Assembly: GCA_907165275.2 (NCBI GenBank)
Contig: OU015660.1
Location: forward strand, 4,838,501 to 4,902,500
Source: Zygaena filipendulae
Lineage: Eukaryota > Arthropoda > Insecta > Lepidoptera > Zygaenidae
Direction: 5' to 3'
DNA: 64,000 bases
Translations under genes and position numbers: made by a program
The notes under the pieces: generated by a model
The model's database searches: none
Told to the model about the DNA's origin: nothing
The model's input: only the letters and a program-made list of their open reading frames with translations
Shown: positions 1-13,210 of the stretch, piece by piece
Layout of the letters: every line of letters starts with the position of its first letter
Numbering within the stretch: position 1 is the first letter of the stretch

Positions 1-132
1 ACCAATTTTGAAAATTCTTTCACTCATAGGAAGCTACGGTAGTCTTGAGTGATATAGGGTACTTTTTATTCCGACATTCGCACGGAAATCACGAAATTAC
101 CGCGGGCGAAACCACGGGGGACAGCTAGTATA
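1..132 (-). repeat. CCCGCGG-family lepidopteran interspersed repeat, 5' part, cut by window edge
   Basis: Reverse orientation. It reads (on the minus strand) CTAGCTGTCCCCCGTGG, CGCCCGCGGTAATTTCG, then the AGTACCCTAT block and a tail of the TCACTCAAGACTACC subtype. This is one of the commonest repeats in lepidopteran genomes. It has no coding capacity; I cannot say whether it is SINE-, LINE-tail- or Helitron-derived. A copy of the same subtype lies in the opposite orientation at the far end of the window (63691-63903). Confidence 0.8.
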
Positions 133-242
133 ATAAAAAACTCATTTGTCTATGAAAATGGCGTCACCTACGTCACTTGATGTTATTATGATGGTGGGGT
201 CGAAGATTGTAAATTTTCTGAAGATTTTCCGATAAGTTCTTT

Positions 243-360
243 CAGCTCTATATAAATTCTGAAATGCTGATCCGTAGTGCTCGCGTCGCAGCAGGCGCGA
301 GAGAGACGACAGTCTGGCGATCCGTAGTCAGCAGAAAGAAACACATAACAGTCGTTCGAG
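243..360 (+). promoter_or_regulatory. TATA-containing promoter-like or LTR-like segment
   Basis: CTATATAAATTC at about 248-259 is followed by a GC-richer stretch with a repeated GATCCGTAGT (270-279 and about 320-329), a GCGAGAGAGACGACAG segment, and GTCGTTCGAGCAAGTATTGCTCG. The arrangement (TATA, then about 100 bp of distinct composition before a decayed reading frame starting at 512) resembles a core promoter plus 5'UTR or a retrotransposon LTR. No second LTR or primer-binding site was recognised. Confidence 0.3.
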
Positions 361-511
361 CAAGTATTGCTCGCTTTTAAATTGTATTTAGCCGCAGTAC
401 AATTACTTTAAAGAATAATATCGATTATCTGGTATTGTATGTGAAATACGATATGAGACTTTTATATCTACCTATTGAATTAGGTAGTTTTTAACACAAA
501 AGAAAATAAAC

Positions 512-1390
512 ATGCGGTATTGTGTCTTTCCTTCTCTTCATCAGATACTCTCGGCAGGTCGAGAGGTCGTGGTTTTTAGATGTCATGCCCCTGGAGATTT
601 TGAGGTCTTCGAAGTTTGTTTCGATATAGACGACTGGTCCGTTGAAGTTTAGTAAAATCAATCAAATCTAAAGTTCCTCCACAATCTTGTAAGGAGAAAA
701 GCAGCTTCCATGAAGACTTCAAAGATATTTCCAGCACCATATTATCTTCAATGCATCAATTTTACGACAAGATTTCACTTAAATTGGATGGACAGCCGAG
801 TTAGTGTAGCTTTGCTTTTATACGAAGTAATTCAATACTGTTTTTGTGGTTTCTACTATTACTGTTTTAGTTTGGTGTCATTAATAGCAAACCTGAACCT
901 GAGATTGCAGCTTGCTCTTATACTTTTTTTGATTTATTTACTTCCAGAAACCAAATACAATGACAAAATATACGAAACACTTAAGCCTACTCTCTTTCAG
1001 AAAAGACCGCATTATAATATTATGTTGTGGCCTTATAAGAGTAGTGGCATATGCCATAGTAGCTTGAAAATTAAAAGAACATTTGAACGTTGTTAATTAG
1101 CTTGGAAAACAATAAATGAACATCTATTTCATGATCAAACGATGGAGATAGCCAATCAAAATTCTATTAAAATGAATCTATACATGCTGCATTGAACAAA
1201 TTAAGACAGTATAGTAAATCCACTTAGGTACAGAACTGATGCAGAGCAGTTACTTTACGGAGTCCAACATACACAAAAAGACTTACCTTCCTAGCTAAGG
1301 AAAGTAATAAAGAAGAAGGACGCCAACCGAATAATTGATACGATTATGTGTTACCACTACAGAAGAGCTAAGGGTGGTCTCATACTAAAG
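512..1390 (+). pseudogene. Decayed coding frame, product not recognised
   Basis: One frame runs from an ATG at 512 to about 1390 (about 293 codons) with only six stops (650, 653, 1094, 1193, 1202, 1292). That is far fewer than expected by chance in AT-rich DNA. The longest intact part, 710-1096, gives 128 residues with hydrophobic stretches (VSVALLLYEVIQYCFCGFYY; LRLQLALILFLIYLL). The frame continues past each stop with plausible protein-like composition, for example NPLRYRTDAEQLLYGVQHTQ. A TATA-like element lies 250 bp upstream and a run of about ten A residues follows the end (1393-1402), which could be a retroposition tail. I do not recognise the family. It could be a transposon-encoded protein or a dead cellular gene. 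Confidence 0.35.
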
Positions 1391-1402
1391 ACAAAAAAAA
1401 AA

Positions 1403-2979
1403 TTGCTTTTCTTCTAAATAATTTTATTGTATAATTTTTTTTTTAAATCAACCCATTAGTTTGGTAGAATTAAACTATATTATGACATTAATGTGGAGAA
1501 AGAATATCAGTATTCTAGTACTTTGACCTTTAATTTTTATTTTAAATTGACAAAAGTGAAGGTGTGTGCACTGTGCATGTAGGTGAAGGGATAATTATGC
1601 TACTACATAGTAGTTAAAGTTGGACTGAACCGATGGAGGTGATTGAAAGTGGTAAAGTCACTGGCCACACACGACCATGTTATATTTCCGATTTGACCAG
1701 TCACCGGTGTAAATACAGCAGTACAAGAACAATGGGGAGCGAGGGCGGCAGGCGCTCCGTCAAGTGCGAGCGTCCATAAATCCAGTAGGACGCGCAATTT
1801 GTTGAATTACAACATGCGCCAACCAGCCACCGGGCCGACGCGAAATTAGCTACCACCGAGATAAATTGACGGCGGGCTGCTTAATAAATTATTTGGGAAA
1901 AACCAAGAGAAAAAAAAAACTGGCGTCTTCCCGTTGATAAGGGTTGCGAGCATTCTACCGTGGATATAATGAATATCGACCGTTCTATTTTAATAGAGAA
2001 AAATGCTATTTAGAGGGAATTACATTTGTGTGCTTTGACTTTTTATACAATACCTACCTATCATAGAAATTACACTGACATTTTTTTTACATCAATATCA
2101 TAGAATAAGTCGGGTTCAGCTTCCTACGTCTCATAATATTTTAGTACGCAACTGATATTCTATTCTATTCTATTCTATTCTATATGCGTGAGATCTGTGT
2201 TTCTATAAGACTATACATATTAAATATAAAGATATTGGTTATCTTAAAGAAAGCTGTGAACGGAACTACTTTTCATTCTCTTAAGTTAATTAAAAACGAG
2301 TTTGGAATCGTCTCTACATTTGTCTGTATCCAGTAACCGGACAATTATCGCTTTTTTCCGTTATTTCTTTTTCTTGAGTTGACCTACCGTTTCTCACGGT
2401 AGTAAATAGTTAATTAAAAGTTAATTAATATGCACAAAATGAATCAAGTGAAAAACCGTCGTCGCTACTTGGATTATGTAGAAATTTTTTAACGTATTTT
2501 TGTATGTTACAAGTACATAGCTGTATTAATTATTTCCGTGCTTAACGAGAAAAATTGTTCTTAAAAGACTTCTATTCAAACTTTTTCTTCTCTCTTGTCA
2601 CAAATATGTATTTCAGAAACATTGTCGCAAAAAGGGTTGCATCACCCTTTCTTTCAACGGGATTAATCTTAGTTGTATATTCGAGATTTAGGCAATAAGA
2701 AAGACACATAGGTGGGCTTAGCAAGGGGCGAGTGGGGCAAATTGTCTCAGATTCCTTCCCCTCGCAAGAGTACCGAAAAGATTTTATGACATTCGTTAAC
2801 GCATATTAGATTAAAACCTAAATATTATATTTGTAATCTGTAACAATGTTATCTATGGTAAGCTTTTTTTAAGAAAATATTCTTTACCTTAAATAAAATA
2901 TAAAATTCTATAGGTAATTAAATTAAAAAAAACAATATAAATACATTCAATGAATTAGTACAATGTTAATTACCATACT
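1403..2979. other. Intergenic DNA, AT-rich, no gene seen
   Basis: A (ATTCT)5 microsatellite lies at 2157-2182. A GC-richer patch at about 1735-1880 (GAGCGAGGGCGGCAGGCGC, later GACGGCGGGCTGC) contains TAATAAATTATT-type homeodomain-like sites. The remainder is AT-rich with no structure that I can interpret. Confidence 0.5.
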
Positions 2980-3163
2980 GACTGTTTCCCGCGGTGTCAC
3001 CAGCGGCGTTAACTTCAGAGTTCCCGCAGGAATTCCGGGGTAAAAGTAGATACCCTGTCATTTTCTGTACCCCTGATAAATTTCATAACGATCGGTTGAG
3101 TAGATTAGGCATGAAAAGGTAGCAGATCGACTAACAGTCCGTTACTTTCAAATTTATAATATA
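2980..3163 (+). repeat. CCCGCGG-family repeat, first of two tandem copies
   Basis: Contains TTTCCCGCGGTGTCACC, GAGTTCCCGCAGGAATTCCGG, TTCTGTACCCCTGA and ends AAATTTATAATATAG. It is immediately followed by a second copy in the same orientation. Confidence 0.75.
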
Positions 3164-3340
3164 GAGCTGTTTCCCGTAAGTTCATCCGCGTTAACTTAGG
3201 AGTTCCCGCGGGAGTTCCGGAATAAAAAGTACTCTATGTCCTTCTCTGTACACCCCTGACAACGTGTATGTGAAATTTCAGGATGAGTGATTGAGCCGTT
3301 AAAGCTTGAAAGCGTAACAAACAAACAAAAAACAAAAAAA
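3164..3340 (+). repeat. CCCGCGG-family repeat, second tandem copy
   Basis: Starts AGCTGTTTCCCGTAAG, with GAGTTCCCGCGGGAGTTCC, ATAAAAAGTACTCTATGTCC, CTGTACACCCCTGACAACG, and ends in GCGTAACAAACAAACAAAAA. The two copies differ enough that this is probably two insertions rather than a recent tandem duplication. Confidence 0.75.
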
Positions 3341-6300
3341 CTCACGCATAACAGTAAGGATTAATATGGATGTTAAATATGGTAGGTATACACCTACCTT
3401 AATACAATGTAAAAAATATCGACCGAGAATCAGTCTCCCAACCACGTGGAACTATGAATTTGGAATGGTGGTGCCATTTTTAAAAATTCTCCAACGGGGC
3501 TGGGGGCTCGTCCCACCCCGCATACCTGAATGGAGTGGCCATCATTCACATCCCCTCCCGGGCCGACGTATGCGGCCGCGCTCCCTTGCTTGACGTGTGC
3601 CCGTGCACGCTACATACTGGCAACTCAACGCAGCCATCATGGTACTCAAACAATGTTTTTTTTTTTCCGTTATTGTAGGTACTACAATTATTTTAACGCT
3701 TCTTTAATGTTGTTTTATCAACAGCATTCTAATATAGAGCACATTCAAATTAAATTATTTAAACTTGATTTATGAGCTTTATCTCCGATGATATAAGTAT
3801 CTACTAAGTTAATTTATTATATGTTTTTCCAAAAAGTTTTATGACTAAGCTTTGAAATGTATATACAAAAAGCATAAGTTATAATTACCTATTTTTAACA
3901 CAGTTACGTTCGCGAGCGTTATTAATATTAGAGGTTATACCTATTTTTTTTCTCCGACACGATCCGGTTGGAACATTTATCAGGATTTTGCGACGGGTGG
4001 AGCTAAAATTTTTGGGACGCTTTAAGCCGAACGTAAATTTACCAAAACATGACACTACAGAAAAAAATAATTGCAACCAAAATGTTAATTCAAACACTTG
4101 TGAGTGCGCACGATATGAGTTTTATATCACGTCACGCAATAGGTACCGATGCTAACGTATAACATAAATCCCACATCTTAATTTTTCCATCCAAAAAATA
4201 TTTTTTTTTGTAGAACAGAATGAAATTTTTATTTTTTATATTATCATAGACTTTGCTGACTTTTTAATAAATAGGTTAACATTTTATGACAACCTAGCTA
4301 GTGTATATTTTAACGCTTTGTAAAATATAAAAAAAAAATAACATAATCTAGAAATGCAAATAAATGTCACATTAATCTAATCTGTTGTTTTGAATCAAGT
4401 AAAAAAAAAATTGATTTACCTAATCTAAAAAAAAACAATCAAAACCACATAATTTATAAACTACCTAAGTACCTATTCGATGATGGTAAATTCCTACTTA
4501 GTATAAATCCTACAAGAAAATTTTACAAAACATAATTTCCCACAAACCTCTATCAGGAAGTGTATGAGACTACCTACCTCGTCATTTATTTTGGTTGTTC
4601 ATTTGTCGTCATACTGAACTTTCACACTAGACGAATTCATTTTATTTTCAGCTTCGGCTAATGTCAGCTACGTGCTCAGGCAGTTCTTCCTTTTTTGTCA
4701 TGCTGTTTATTTTTGTAACACTTTGTTATGTGCCACCATTAGTCAAGGTATGTGAGGGTCGACCGGTGAGCGAGCTATTTTCGGCAATTATCACCCAACT
4801 TTCATTGTACAAGGGTCTTAATAATTATAAAAGTGTTTATAAAGCTTGTACTCATTAAATAGCCATTTAGGTACTTCTTGGTGAAACATACACAATTACA
4901 CATACATGAATTTCAATTAATAGAGAGAATTATTAAAATATTAAACGATTGATTTACAATATTTTATCAATAAAACTTTATACAAAAGTGAAAAATCATA
5001 ATATCATAATCAAAGATTAAACCAAACCAAAGGGTCACTTTTAGCGGTTTTCATTAAAAAAAATTGTATCACCTTGTAACACCAGAATTATCATCAAAAA
5101 TTTGTGTTCATCTCTTTTTTATATTCTCTTTTCTTTATTTTAAATTAAATTAAATAGTTTTTATAAAATATAATTTTTCACTTCAAATGGCATATTCATA
5201 AATAGGTACATACCTACTCAACTACCAACATCGGAATAATTTCGCCGTCCAATAATGTAACGAGAAAAACTACTTAATATGAAAACTTTAGTAGGTTGGT
5301 ACACAACAATAAATCAGTGAATCGTCGGCTTCGATGCCAAGGAAATAAGATGAGATCGAGTTGGCAACGTCGCACCAGGGCACGGAAGCCGGGGACGCAT
5401 ATGCTTAATCTGTCACGGTGGCTTTACGCTTTTCCGGATTACTGCTTTATGACGGTGCGTAATAACAGTTAGGTACATCTCAGTTCCATACAAATATTGA
5501 CAATCTTTGATTTCGACAGCACTGTTGCTGTAAGTGCACCTGACTTATAATGTCAACTTGGCTAAGAGGACAGGACCCTTGTTCTCTATGACCAACAATG
5601 TTCCTTGCCCAAAACGCTCGTCCCAAAAACACCACCACAACCGCTCCAAGTACCTAAATATTAGAAAATCAAAATTATCTAGGTATGTCATAAGACATGT
5701 TGTAGGTAATTTTTTTTTTTTTAACTAAAACTTCTTTGAGCACCGAGGCAAAAGCCATTTTGATGGCGCGTTATTTTTACGCGATGCGATATGATCATAG
5801 TGACTAAGGATCTAGGTGTCGTAAGTTGGATCCCCGCTTGAGAATAAAAGTTTTGTGTTATGAACATGATTAAGTTTGTATTGTAAATGGTAGATATACT
5901 TTTTTAAGTATCCAACGTGTCGGAGGCGAACAAGATAATGTCAACCTGTTGCCAAATATAAAATCCATCAGTGACCTCTTAATTAGATTTTTAAAGAGAA
6001 GTAACTGTTTCCTGGTTAACATGCTTGGTCATGAAAGTACCTAGGTAGGTATTAGGTACTATCATGACATGAGGTAGTATATTATCGATGGACCGTCTAC
6101 GTAGGTACGATCCCCTATCTAAAAAAAACATAAAATTTTTGCTTTCTGACAATGAAATAGAGTTCAAAATTTCAGATTTGATTTTTTTCAGATACCTATG
6201 GGATTGTACGTAGAGAGTAGAGAGTAGAGACCATCATTATGTTACTGTTCAGTCGCAAACTAAAAAAGAAAAAAGTTTCTGTATCTCGATGTTATTTTGC

Positions 6301-7183
6301 GGCTTTAACCAACAATTCTTATTATTAACTGCCTGATTTTTTTTTTATTTACCAAGATGGCAAAGCCTCGCTATGAGGGTTTTCTATTTCAGATTTAGGT
6401 ACTGATTGTGAGTAAATTCTGAAAAAAAGTTTGAAATTAAAGATTGTCAGAACTGTCAGAACTTTTACCGATTTTCTTGTAAATCTAAAGTTTTACTAGA
6501 AAATCTTATGATTCACCATATAGTTTGAGATTTTACAGCAACATACGTAATTGTGATACAAACTAGGTTTTAAATTTACATTTTAGTAGCAAGATACAAG
6601 TTCTGAACGCTCGTCGGCAGACACCTCGTAAATCTTAGTATGATTTGTATTAAAACCCGCCATGCCGTGCCAGCATCCAGCTGACTCGAACAAAAGCACG
6701 CTTTATAAAAAAAAGTATCGTAGCTCTGAGATCGCGTCCAAAAAAGCAAATATTATTTAAGAAGCCATTACAAAAAATAATAAGAAAGTCCTGACTAGCG
6801 ATTTTTTATGCTTTACCTAACTACTAAGTTCCAGTTCCATTCAAATCCATAGTGGTGCATTAACGAAGAGACAGAAAGACATGCAACTACTTTCGAACTA
6901 TAAAAAGAAAAATAGAGATATTTTATAGATCCTAACGTGTGAAAATATCTACATAGCTATTCTTGGATATTAGTAATTTTACTTACATAATTGAAATTAA
7001 TATCAACTGTTATTTTTATAGCCCTCTGCCAAATATTGTACTTAGTGGTCATTCACGGAACGAAAAATGCAACCGTAGCTCACGCTCTCCTAACCCATAA
7101 TAATAAATTGATAAATAATTTCCACGGAAAATATTTTCTCACTCCGTAAGTAGGCTGGTATACCTAACACTTTATTACACCGA
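3341..7183. other. Intergenic DNA, no gene seen
   Basis: AT-rich with two GC-richer islands: about 3488-3620 (CGGGGCTGGGGGCTCG, CCCGGGCCGACG) and about 5320-5410 (CGTCGGCTTCG, AAGCCGGGGACGC). A 7-bp tandem (GTAGAGA)3 lies at 6210-6230 and TGATGGCGCG at about 5761. The short open frames in this stretch are not supported as genes. Confidence 0.5.
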
Positions 7184-7193
7184 ATCACGTGAT
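7184..7193. promoter_or_regulatory. Palindromic E-box ATCACGTGAT
   Basis: The perfect palindrome ATCACGTGAT (bHLH-Zip E-box, TCACGTGA core) heads a somewhat GC-richer stretch to about 7410, which includes TTTATTAAGGGACGCG and TTTATGTGTATAAATG. A second TCACGTGG-type E-box occurs at about 11710. Binding is not demonstrated. Confidence 0.3.
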
Positions 7194-10100
7194 CTCCCGA
7201 TTTAACGCGGGTATCCAAACTATTTTTCATCACAATTGTTTATTAAGGGACGCGTTCACACTTTTTATGTGTATAAATGTTTTTCCCTCGCATTTTTCTT
7301 GGAAAAATAACAATCGCTCTCATTGATCAATGTCAACAAAGCTCGTTACCGAAATCACGTTTATCATAGATCACATTCGTTCAAAGCTCTCGGTATTTAT
7401 TTTGACCAACGCATCGTATATTGAGTTTAGTTTATAATGCAATCTCAACTCTTTCTTACAGGTGAAAAAGGATGTATTCGCTTGACAAGAAACGATTGAA
7501 GAATAGAATTTATAAGGAAGATTCTGGAGAAGAGTCGCGAGCCACACACGACGAATTACGACCGAATCTGCAAAAGCAGAATTGAGTTATGTGGCCGCAA
7601 TATAAAAAAAATTACGAAACATTTTTATTTATACCTTTATCTATACCTTATTTAGTTTTAAAATAAAAATTGTATCTATGAAATTCAAAAACCCTTTAGG
7701 AAAAACTAAATATAAATATACTTTAAACAAGCACTTACAGTAAAATAAGTATCTGCTTTAGTTTTCGCGTAATGCCCATACAAATGAACAGACAGACAGA
7801 CAGTTTTTATTTAGAATATGGCGATAGGCCCCTGCATTTTCTCTTCAATGTAGGTACAGTTCAATTTCAGTTCAATTTTTTTATTCAATGTGAAGAAACT
7901 CCACGTTTTAAGATAGTAGATTAAATGAAGAAGTTCTAGAAAAGAAAAGTAAATCATGACGTGCACTTTATATACCTACGTAATAAAGACCGAGAAAATT
8001 TTTCTTAGGGTAGGTATTTGTGAATAACTCTGTGTACATTATTTTCGAATCTGTTGTGTTGACATCAAATTTTCTTCTCTGGTTGGTAGACCGTACGGTG
8101 TGAGATGGCGTCGGCGCGCGACACGATTTGTCAAAAGCCAAACAAACAGCACAGAAATAGTTCCAGCTGACAAGTTTATAGTGTACCGCGCTTTCTTCCT
8201 CCGCAGACGACTGTCGGAGTGTTGGCATCTAACAAAATAATACAAAATAGAACACGAATTCAAATACTTACCTACAATCTGGTTACATACCTTTATACGA
8301 GCAGCGTTTTGAAAGAGTTTCTAAGGATTTATAATTAGGATAGCTAACTTTACCATTTCATATCTATGTTAATTTAAGCAGGTGTTCAAATAACTTAGTT
8401 TTTATAAGGCAAAAAATTGTGAAAATCTTCATTTCCTTTTTAGTCACGTAATGTTTCTATCAAGAACCCATAAATTTCTGTCCGTCGAAAAAAAATCCCG
8501 TTATTCACTTTGCCTTAACGTTGGAATAAATAAGTTTTATTTAGATTCGTACCTATTATTTGCATCAGATAGAGATGGATCACCGTTGGTCATAATTATT
8601 AAAAGTTTTCTATAGGTAGTATATTCGAGTCTGAACACGTAACTAGTTTGTTTAGATATTTTTCTGAGCAAACGCCGCCGTGCTAGAGGCGGGAATGTTG
8701 CTTTTAGGTTAGATACGCACTCACGACTAAGTGGCACTATTTAAATTAAAAAATAATAAATTTAATATTGCACACAGTAATATCTATAGTTCATTACTAC
8801 GTTTTATAACCAGAAACAATCCGACATAGAAGTAAGCCGCAATTTATATTTATGTTAGCCCATATTGTAAATTCTACAATGAGTTGTAGAGACAAAAATG
8901 GACAAAAGTAGATTAAACCTAACTGTGGCAGTTTTGGACCAATGTCAATTTTTCCTTCATAGTATTAGGTATATTATGAAGAATTTATGTTTGTAAGTTT
9001 AGGTGTAGGTTATAATATCTGGAGCTGCTGAGTGACATCGGACAAAATTCGTCTCTATACAAAGAGAATATACCTACCCTAGGAAATTCCGAATCGACCC
9101 GGGGGGAATAAATAGTTAATCACATAATATTCTGCTGACAAATTTGTGTGTTATTTCTTTTTAGACAAATGCCTACTATTAATTTTTTTACTCATTAAAA
9201 TCAAAACAGCAAGCAGCATATGAATCAATGCAGTGCCCAACACTAGATGAACCGGCACAGGGTTACAAAGTACAATTTTATCTAAATCTATACTTTATTG
9301 TTCACAAAGAACTGATCACTTAAATATCACCTGTAGAGATTCATCAAATGAAAGCGGAAGAAACTTATATAGAAATTGCATCGAGCTGCAGGGAATATAA
9401 AGTCGCAGATCTGTCATAGCCCTATCGAGGGTAGTCGAAGTTACGGGTAAGAGGCAACAAGAATAATACAAAATGTTTTTCATTTTCTTTATGTCACCCC
9501 CGGCAGTCGTAAAGGCATTAAGCGTGACCAAACTTTTGTTTGATACGACCGATGTAAGTATGAGAGTACAAGCGCAATGCTGTAGTCATCCTAACACACG
9601 ACATTTTTTTAACAAAATATAAGTAAATAAAATTAGACATAGGGTAAAACAAAAAACCATTTCTTTCCTTACCTGATAAGTACCAATAGGTATGTATAAT
9701 TTGATGTCTTAATTATTTGATACTAGTGTAAATGATTTACAAAATAAATACATCTACTCTTTATTTTATTACATCTACACATTCCCATTTTAAGCACGCT
9801 CTTTTGTCTCTTATATTTTTTTAGCGCATGCAGTGGAAATTTTACTTGCATTTTATAAATACAAATATTAAATAGTTTAAAATTCTGTTGAATTCATATT
9901 GTCACACATGAAAAACTATTAAACTAAGCGAGTAACAAATCGTGGCACTCTTACGCAAATAAAAAAAAACGCACGCAAATACGATCTTAAGTATGAACCT
10001 GTCTGACTGTCCAAACAATTTTACAAGATCGCTTTGGGGCGGATAGGCGGAGTAGTGGAGTAATTACGTAATTAGGTGATACCGGAAAAAAGGCAGCCAC

Positions 10101-10283
10101 ATAATATGCTATAGCGCTCGGCACAAACCCTTAGTGAAAAACGATGGCTCTCTCCAAGGAGCCGCGAATAGATCATAATTAGTCTTGCACGAATTTTACA
10201 CAGTAGATGTTATAATGGCAAAAGGTAATGTAATTGGATGGACAAAATATTGTATAAAATATATGTTTCATATTGTATAAAAT
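7194..10283. other. Intergenic DNA, no gene seen
   Basis: AT-rich. (ACAG)4 at about 7788-7803. AGATGGCGT, one step from a CTCF-like core, at 8103-8111 inside a GC-richer segment (8090-8230). A GTCGACCCGG-type patch lies near 9095. Overlapping short frames on the minus strand at 7968-8263 are mutually exclusive and look like chance. Confidence 0.5.
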
Positions 10284-10622
10284 AGCAGTGTCCCGCAGTT
10301 TCACCCGCGGTAATTTCGGAGTTCCCGCGGGAATTCCGGGATAAAAAGTACCCTAGTCCTTTTCTGTACCCCTGACAACATGCATGCTAAATTTCATCCA
10401 AATCCGTTTAGCCGTTTTTGCGTGGTTGAGTAAACGTATGCGAGGATAAGAGCTCGAAAGCGCATTTTCATCCGACTTGCTTCAAATTTATCGTCACTGC
10501 TCAGCTCCTATGTGTCTTAGCGCTATGTTGTATAGCCTATAACCTGCCCAGGAGTATGGACTACAATCGTACCAAGTTTGGTTAAAATCCCTTCAGTAGT
10601 TTTTAGACCCATGCGTGCACAT

Positions 10623-10655
<33 letters not shown>

Positions 10656-10755
10656 AAATTTACTGATTGCATTTTTGGCATCAGTATCGATCACCATTCA
10701 TCCTCAAATATTAATTTTAAATATATGTTCAATGTACAGAATTGACCTCTCTACA
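10284..10755 (+). repeat. Long (about 470 bp) version of the CCCGCGG repeat with (CAGA)n
   Basis: Begins AGCAGTGTCCCGCAGTTTC, passes through GGGATAAAAAGTACCCTAG and AGCCGTTTTTGCGTGG, continues with GAGCTCGAAAGCGC, CTATGTGTCTTAGCGC, CAGGAGTATGGACTACAATC, a (CAGA)n microsatellite at about 10622-10653, GCATCAGTATCGATCACC and ends near GAATTGACCTCTCTAC. An extended copy in reverse orientation lies at 28247-28748. Confidence 0.85.
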
Positions 10756-11519
10756 CTTTTAAAGGACCTATAGAAGATTAAGGTTGGTGAAAAAAGCGAC
10801 CGCTAAAAATGAAAGGTATCGGGTTTCAAGGCTAAATTAGAATTATTGGAAATAAATTATTATAGCTAAATTGTGTATAAAACTTACCCAGTCAGAAATA
10901 AAGAGGACAATTTTTTAGTAATTGATACCTTTCGAGAAATTATGAATTATATGATATACCTATACCTGCAACACCTTCATTACAATTCATTGTCATAAAG
11001 TACATATAAGTATGCAGTTATGGTAAAATAAATCACAATCATAATTATAGTTAAAACGTTAACACTTCACTCAATCACAATAATTTTAGTACGATTTAAC
11101 TGAAAGTCCTATTAATGTAAGTATTAGTGTCAATTATCATCAAAACTGCTAGCTCGGCATCGGAATTACAACTGCAATGAACTACCAACAGAAACCCGCA
11201 CCTACCTGTAGCTTCGTCTACAAATGGCCCAGTAATAATATTTTTACGGCCATTACCTTTTTGTAAACACAGATAAAACGGTCTTTGTCACATAAAAAAC
11301 GGACGACAATACAATTTGCGCAACAAAAATCTAAGTAGATATTTGTTTTCGGTGCAAAAAAACATAGGTAAGTAGAGAGGATTTTTTTACAATTTTGACA
11401 GTAGGTATTATGTTCTATCAACGTTCTTTTTTATTGCAACAATTTTTATTTTTCCGTTTTTTAAATTAAAAAAGTTGGTATTTCGTTTTTTTATGGTGAA
11501 ATCATGGTACAATGAACAA
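10756..11519. other. AT-rich intergenic DNA, nothing recognised
   Basis: No gene, repeat family or notable motif identified between the repeat ending at 10755 and the GC-rich patch at 11520. Confidence 0.5.
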
Positions 11520-11795
11520 CAAAGTATCGTTCTAGGAAGTCGGCGACGGGATGGGGATGTGCCAAAAAGAGATAAAGTAGTTTTATTGATCTATACCGAC
11601 GTTCTGGCGGCGCGAGTGTGAGTTGAATGAAACGAAGATAACTTGCCGCCCCAACGTCGTCTGTCCTTTTTGCTCACTCAGTGTTTTGTGTGTAGCCATC
11701 CCCTTCGGGCCACGTGACCCAAGCAGGGTGTAACTCACCCTACAGCGGCCATAACTTACTCATACCGATAGGCGGGTACGGTCGCGGAAAACATG
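11520..11795. promoter_or_regulatory. GC-rich candidate conserved element
   Basis: A sharp rise in GC over the background: TCGGCGACGGGATGGGG, TTCTGGCGGCGCGAG, CTTGCCGCCCCAACG, GGCCACGTGACCC (E-box) and AGCGGCCATAAC (Pho-like GCCAT). A small hairpin, GGGTG-TAACT-CACCC, lies at 11726-11740. CpG dinucleotides are retained, which fits selection or lack of repeat decay. No coding frame is supported. Confidence 0.35.
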
Positions 11796-12664
11796 CATGT
11801 TTTCAATATAATTTCTGTTTAATTTTAATTTTTATATTATAAATTTGTCATTTTTGTACATAGATTTAAATTAATTATGTAACTTAAATATTTGGTTAAA
11901 AATATGTCATGTAAAATTGATAAATAAAATATTGTTATAGGCATCTAAGAAAAAATTATACATTACTAAAAAAAAACAAAGTAGGTATGTATTTATCTAA
12001 TTCCTATAATATTATACCTAACAACATTATTTGATATTTACTGTTAAGTGCAGTTGTGTATTAGGTACATACAATCATACCTGATCGTCAGTGTTGTATA
12101 ATTTTGTAGCCGGCTACATCTCCAGTAGGTATATTAATTTACACGAAGTAGGTATTTTTTATATCAGAATCAGCAACTTAAATAACAGCACATGAATAAA
12201 TAATACCTACCTATACGACGTAATTTAAATTTGTTTTTAAATGCAACTTTTTTAAACTTATTTATAATTTTGAAAAAGCAAAATCTCTATATTTTAATAG
12301 GAAAAATCATTGGACTCTACATTAAACTCATAAAAATGTTATGGTCTAATCACTAAATTATGACGTTTTACTGTAAATGTAGGTAAATATGCTTGTTTAC
12401 AAGATTTTATAGTGGTGTCAGGTGTGGTAATAAAATCAGGATTGCATCTCAGGCGCGCGCGCATAAAGAGGCGTTCAATGATCGTTAACGTCATCTTAAC
12501 AACGATGGTTATCGTAAACATATCGTAAAATAAATCATAATTAGCGGCCACTTGACTTCTGTCTGTGGAGGTACATGCACACTTGTGAGTCGAGACGCTA
12601 AAATATTGCTTTATCTACGGGCCATGTGCTCGCTTTGCTCTTTAAAAATTGGAAGTTCGTTAAT
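11796..12664. other. AT-rich intergenic DNA, nothing recognised
   Basis: Mostly A/T runs; a short GC-richer segment at 12440-12620 with CAGGCGCGCGCGCATAAAG. No gene or repeat recognised. Confidence 0.5.
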
Positions 12665-12853
12665 TCTAATATATAAAATTCTCGTGTCACAATGTTCGTT
12701 CCCATACTCCTCCGAAACGGCTTGACCGATTCTCATGAAATTTTATATTCAGTAAGCCTGAGAATCGGCTACTATCTATTTTTCATCCCCCTAAAGGGAG
12801 TTCCTACGGGAATTCCGAAACTCACGCGGGTGAAACCGCGCGGCGCAGCTAGT
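12665..12853 (-). repeat. CCCGCGG-family repeat, short subtype
   Basis: Reverse orientation. It starts TCTAATATATAAAATTCTCG with CTCCGAAACGGCTTGACCG and ends GAAACCGCGCGGCGCAGCTAG. The CTCCGAAACGG block marks a subtype shared with 16385-16562. Confidence 0.8.
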
Positions 12854-13205
12854 ATTATGTAAGTATTTAAAAATAAAAGAATTCTATCAAAATTTTCATT
12901 TTTTTTTAACTACCTTGTAAATAAAAAATAAAAACATAACTACCAAACGGTTAGAATAAAATTTGGCTTACTTAATATGTTTATTTCTGGGTCCAAAATT
13001 AAACAACTTTTATCCTAGTGCTAAAAATGTAGAGTTTCCGAGCTTCTTTCGTTCAGTTGCAAAACTATAAAAAGTTTTGTTGATAATGTCAATTAAAAGA
13101 TATTATGATAACAGCTAATAGATAAAATTAATAGATAATAATAAAAGATCGTAAAGACTACTTAGTAACCGATGAAAGCTTTAAAAGCTCAATGGATTTT
13201 TAACT
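12854..13205. other. AT-rich intergenic DNA, nothing recognised
   Basis: A/T-rich sequence between a repeat and the CTCF-like cluster; no feature seen. Confidence 0.5.
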
Positions 13206-13210
13206 GTTGT

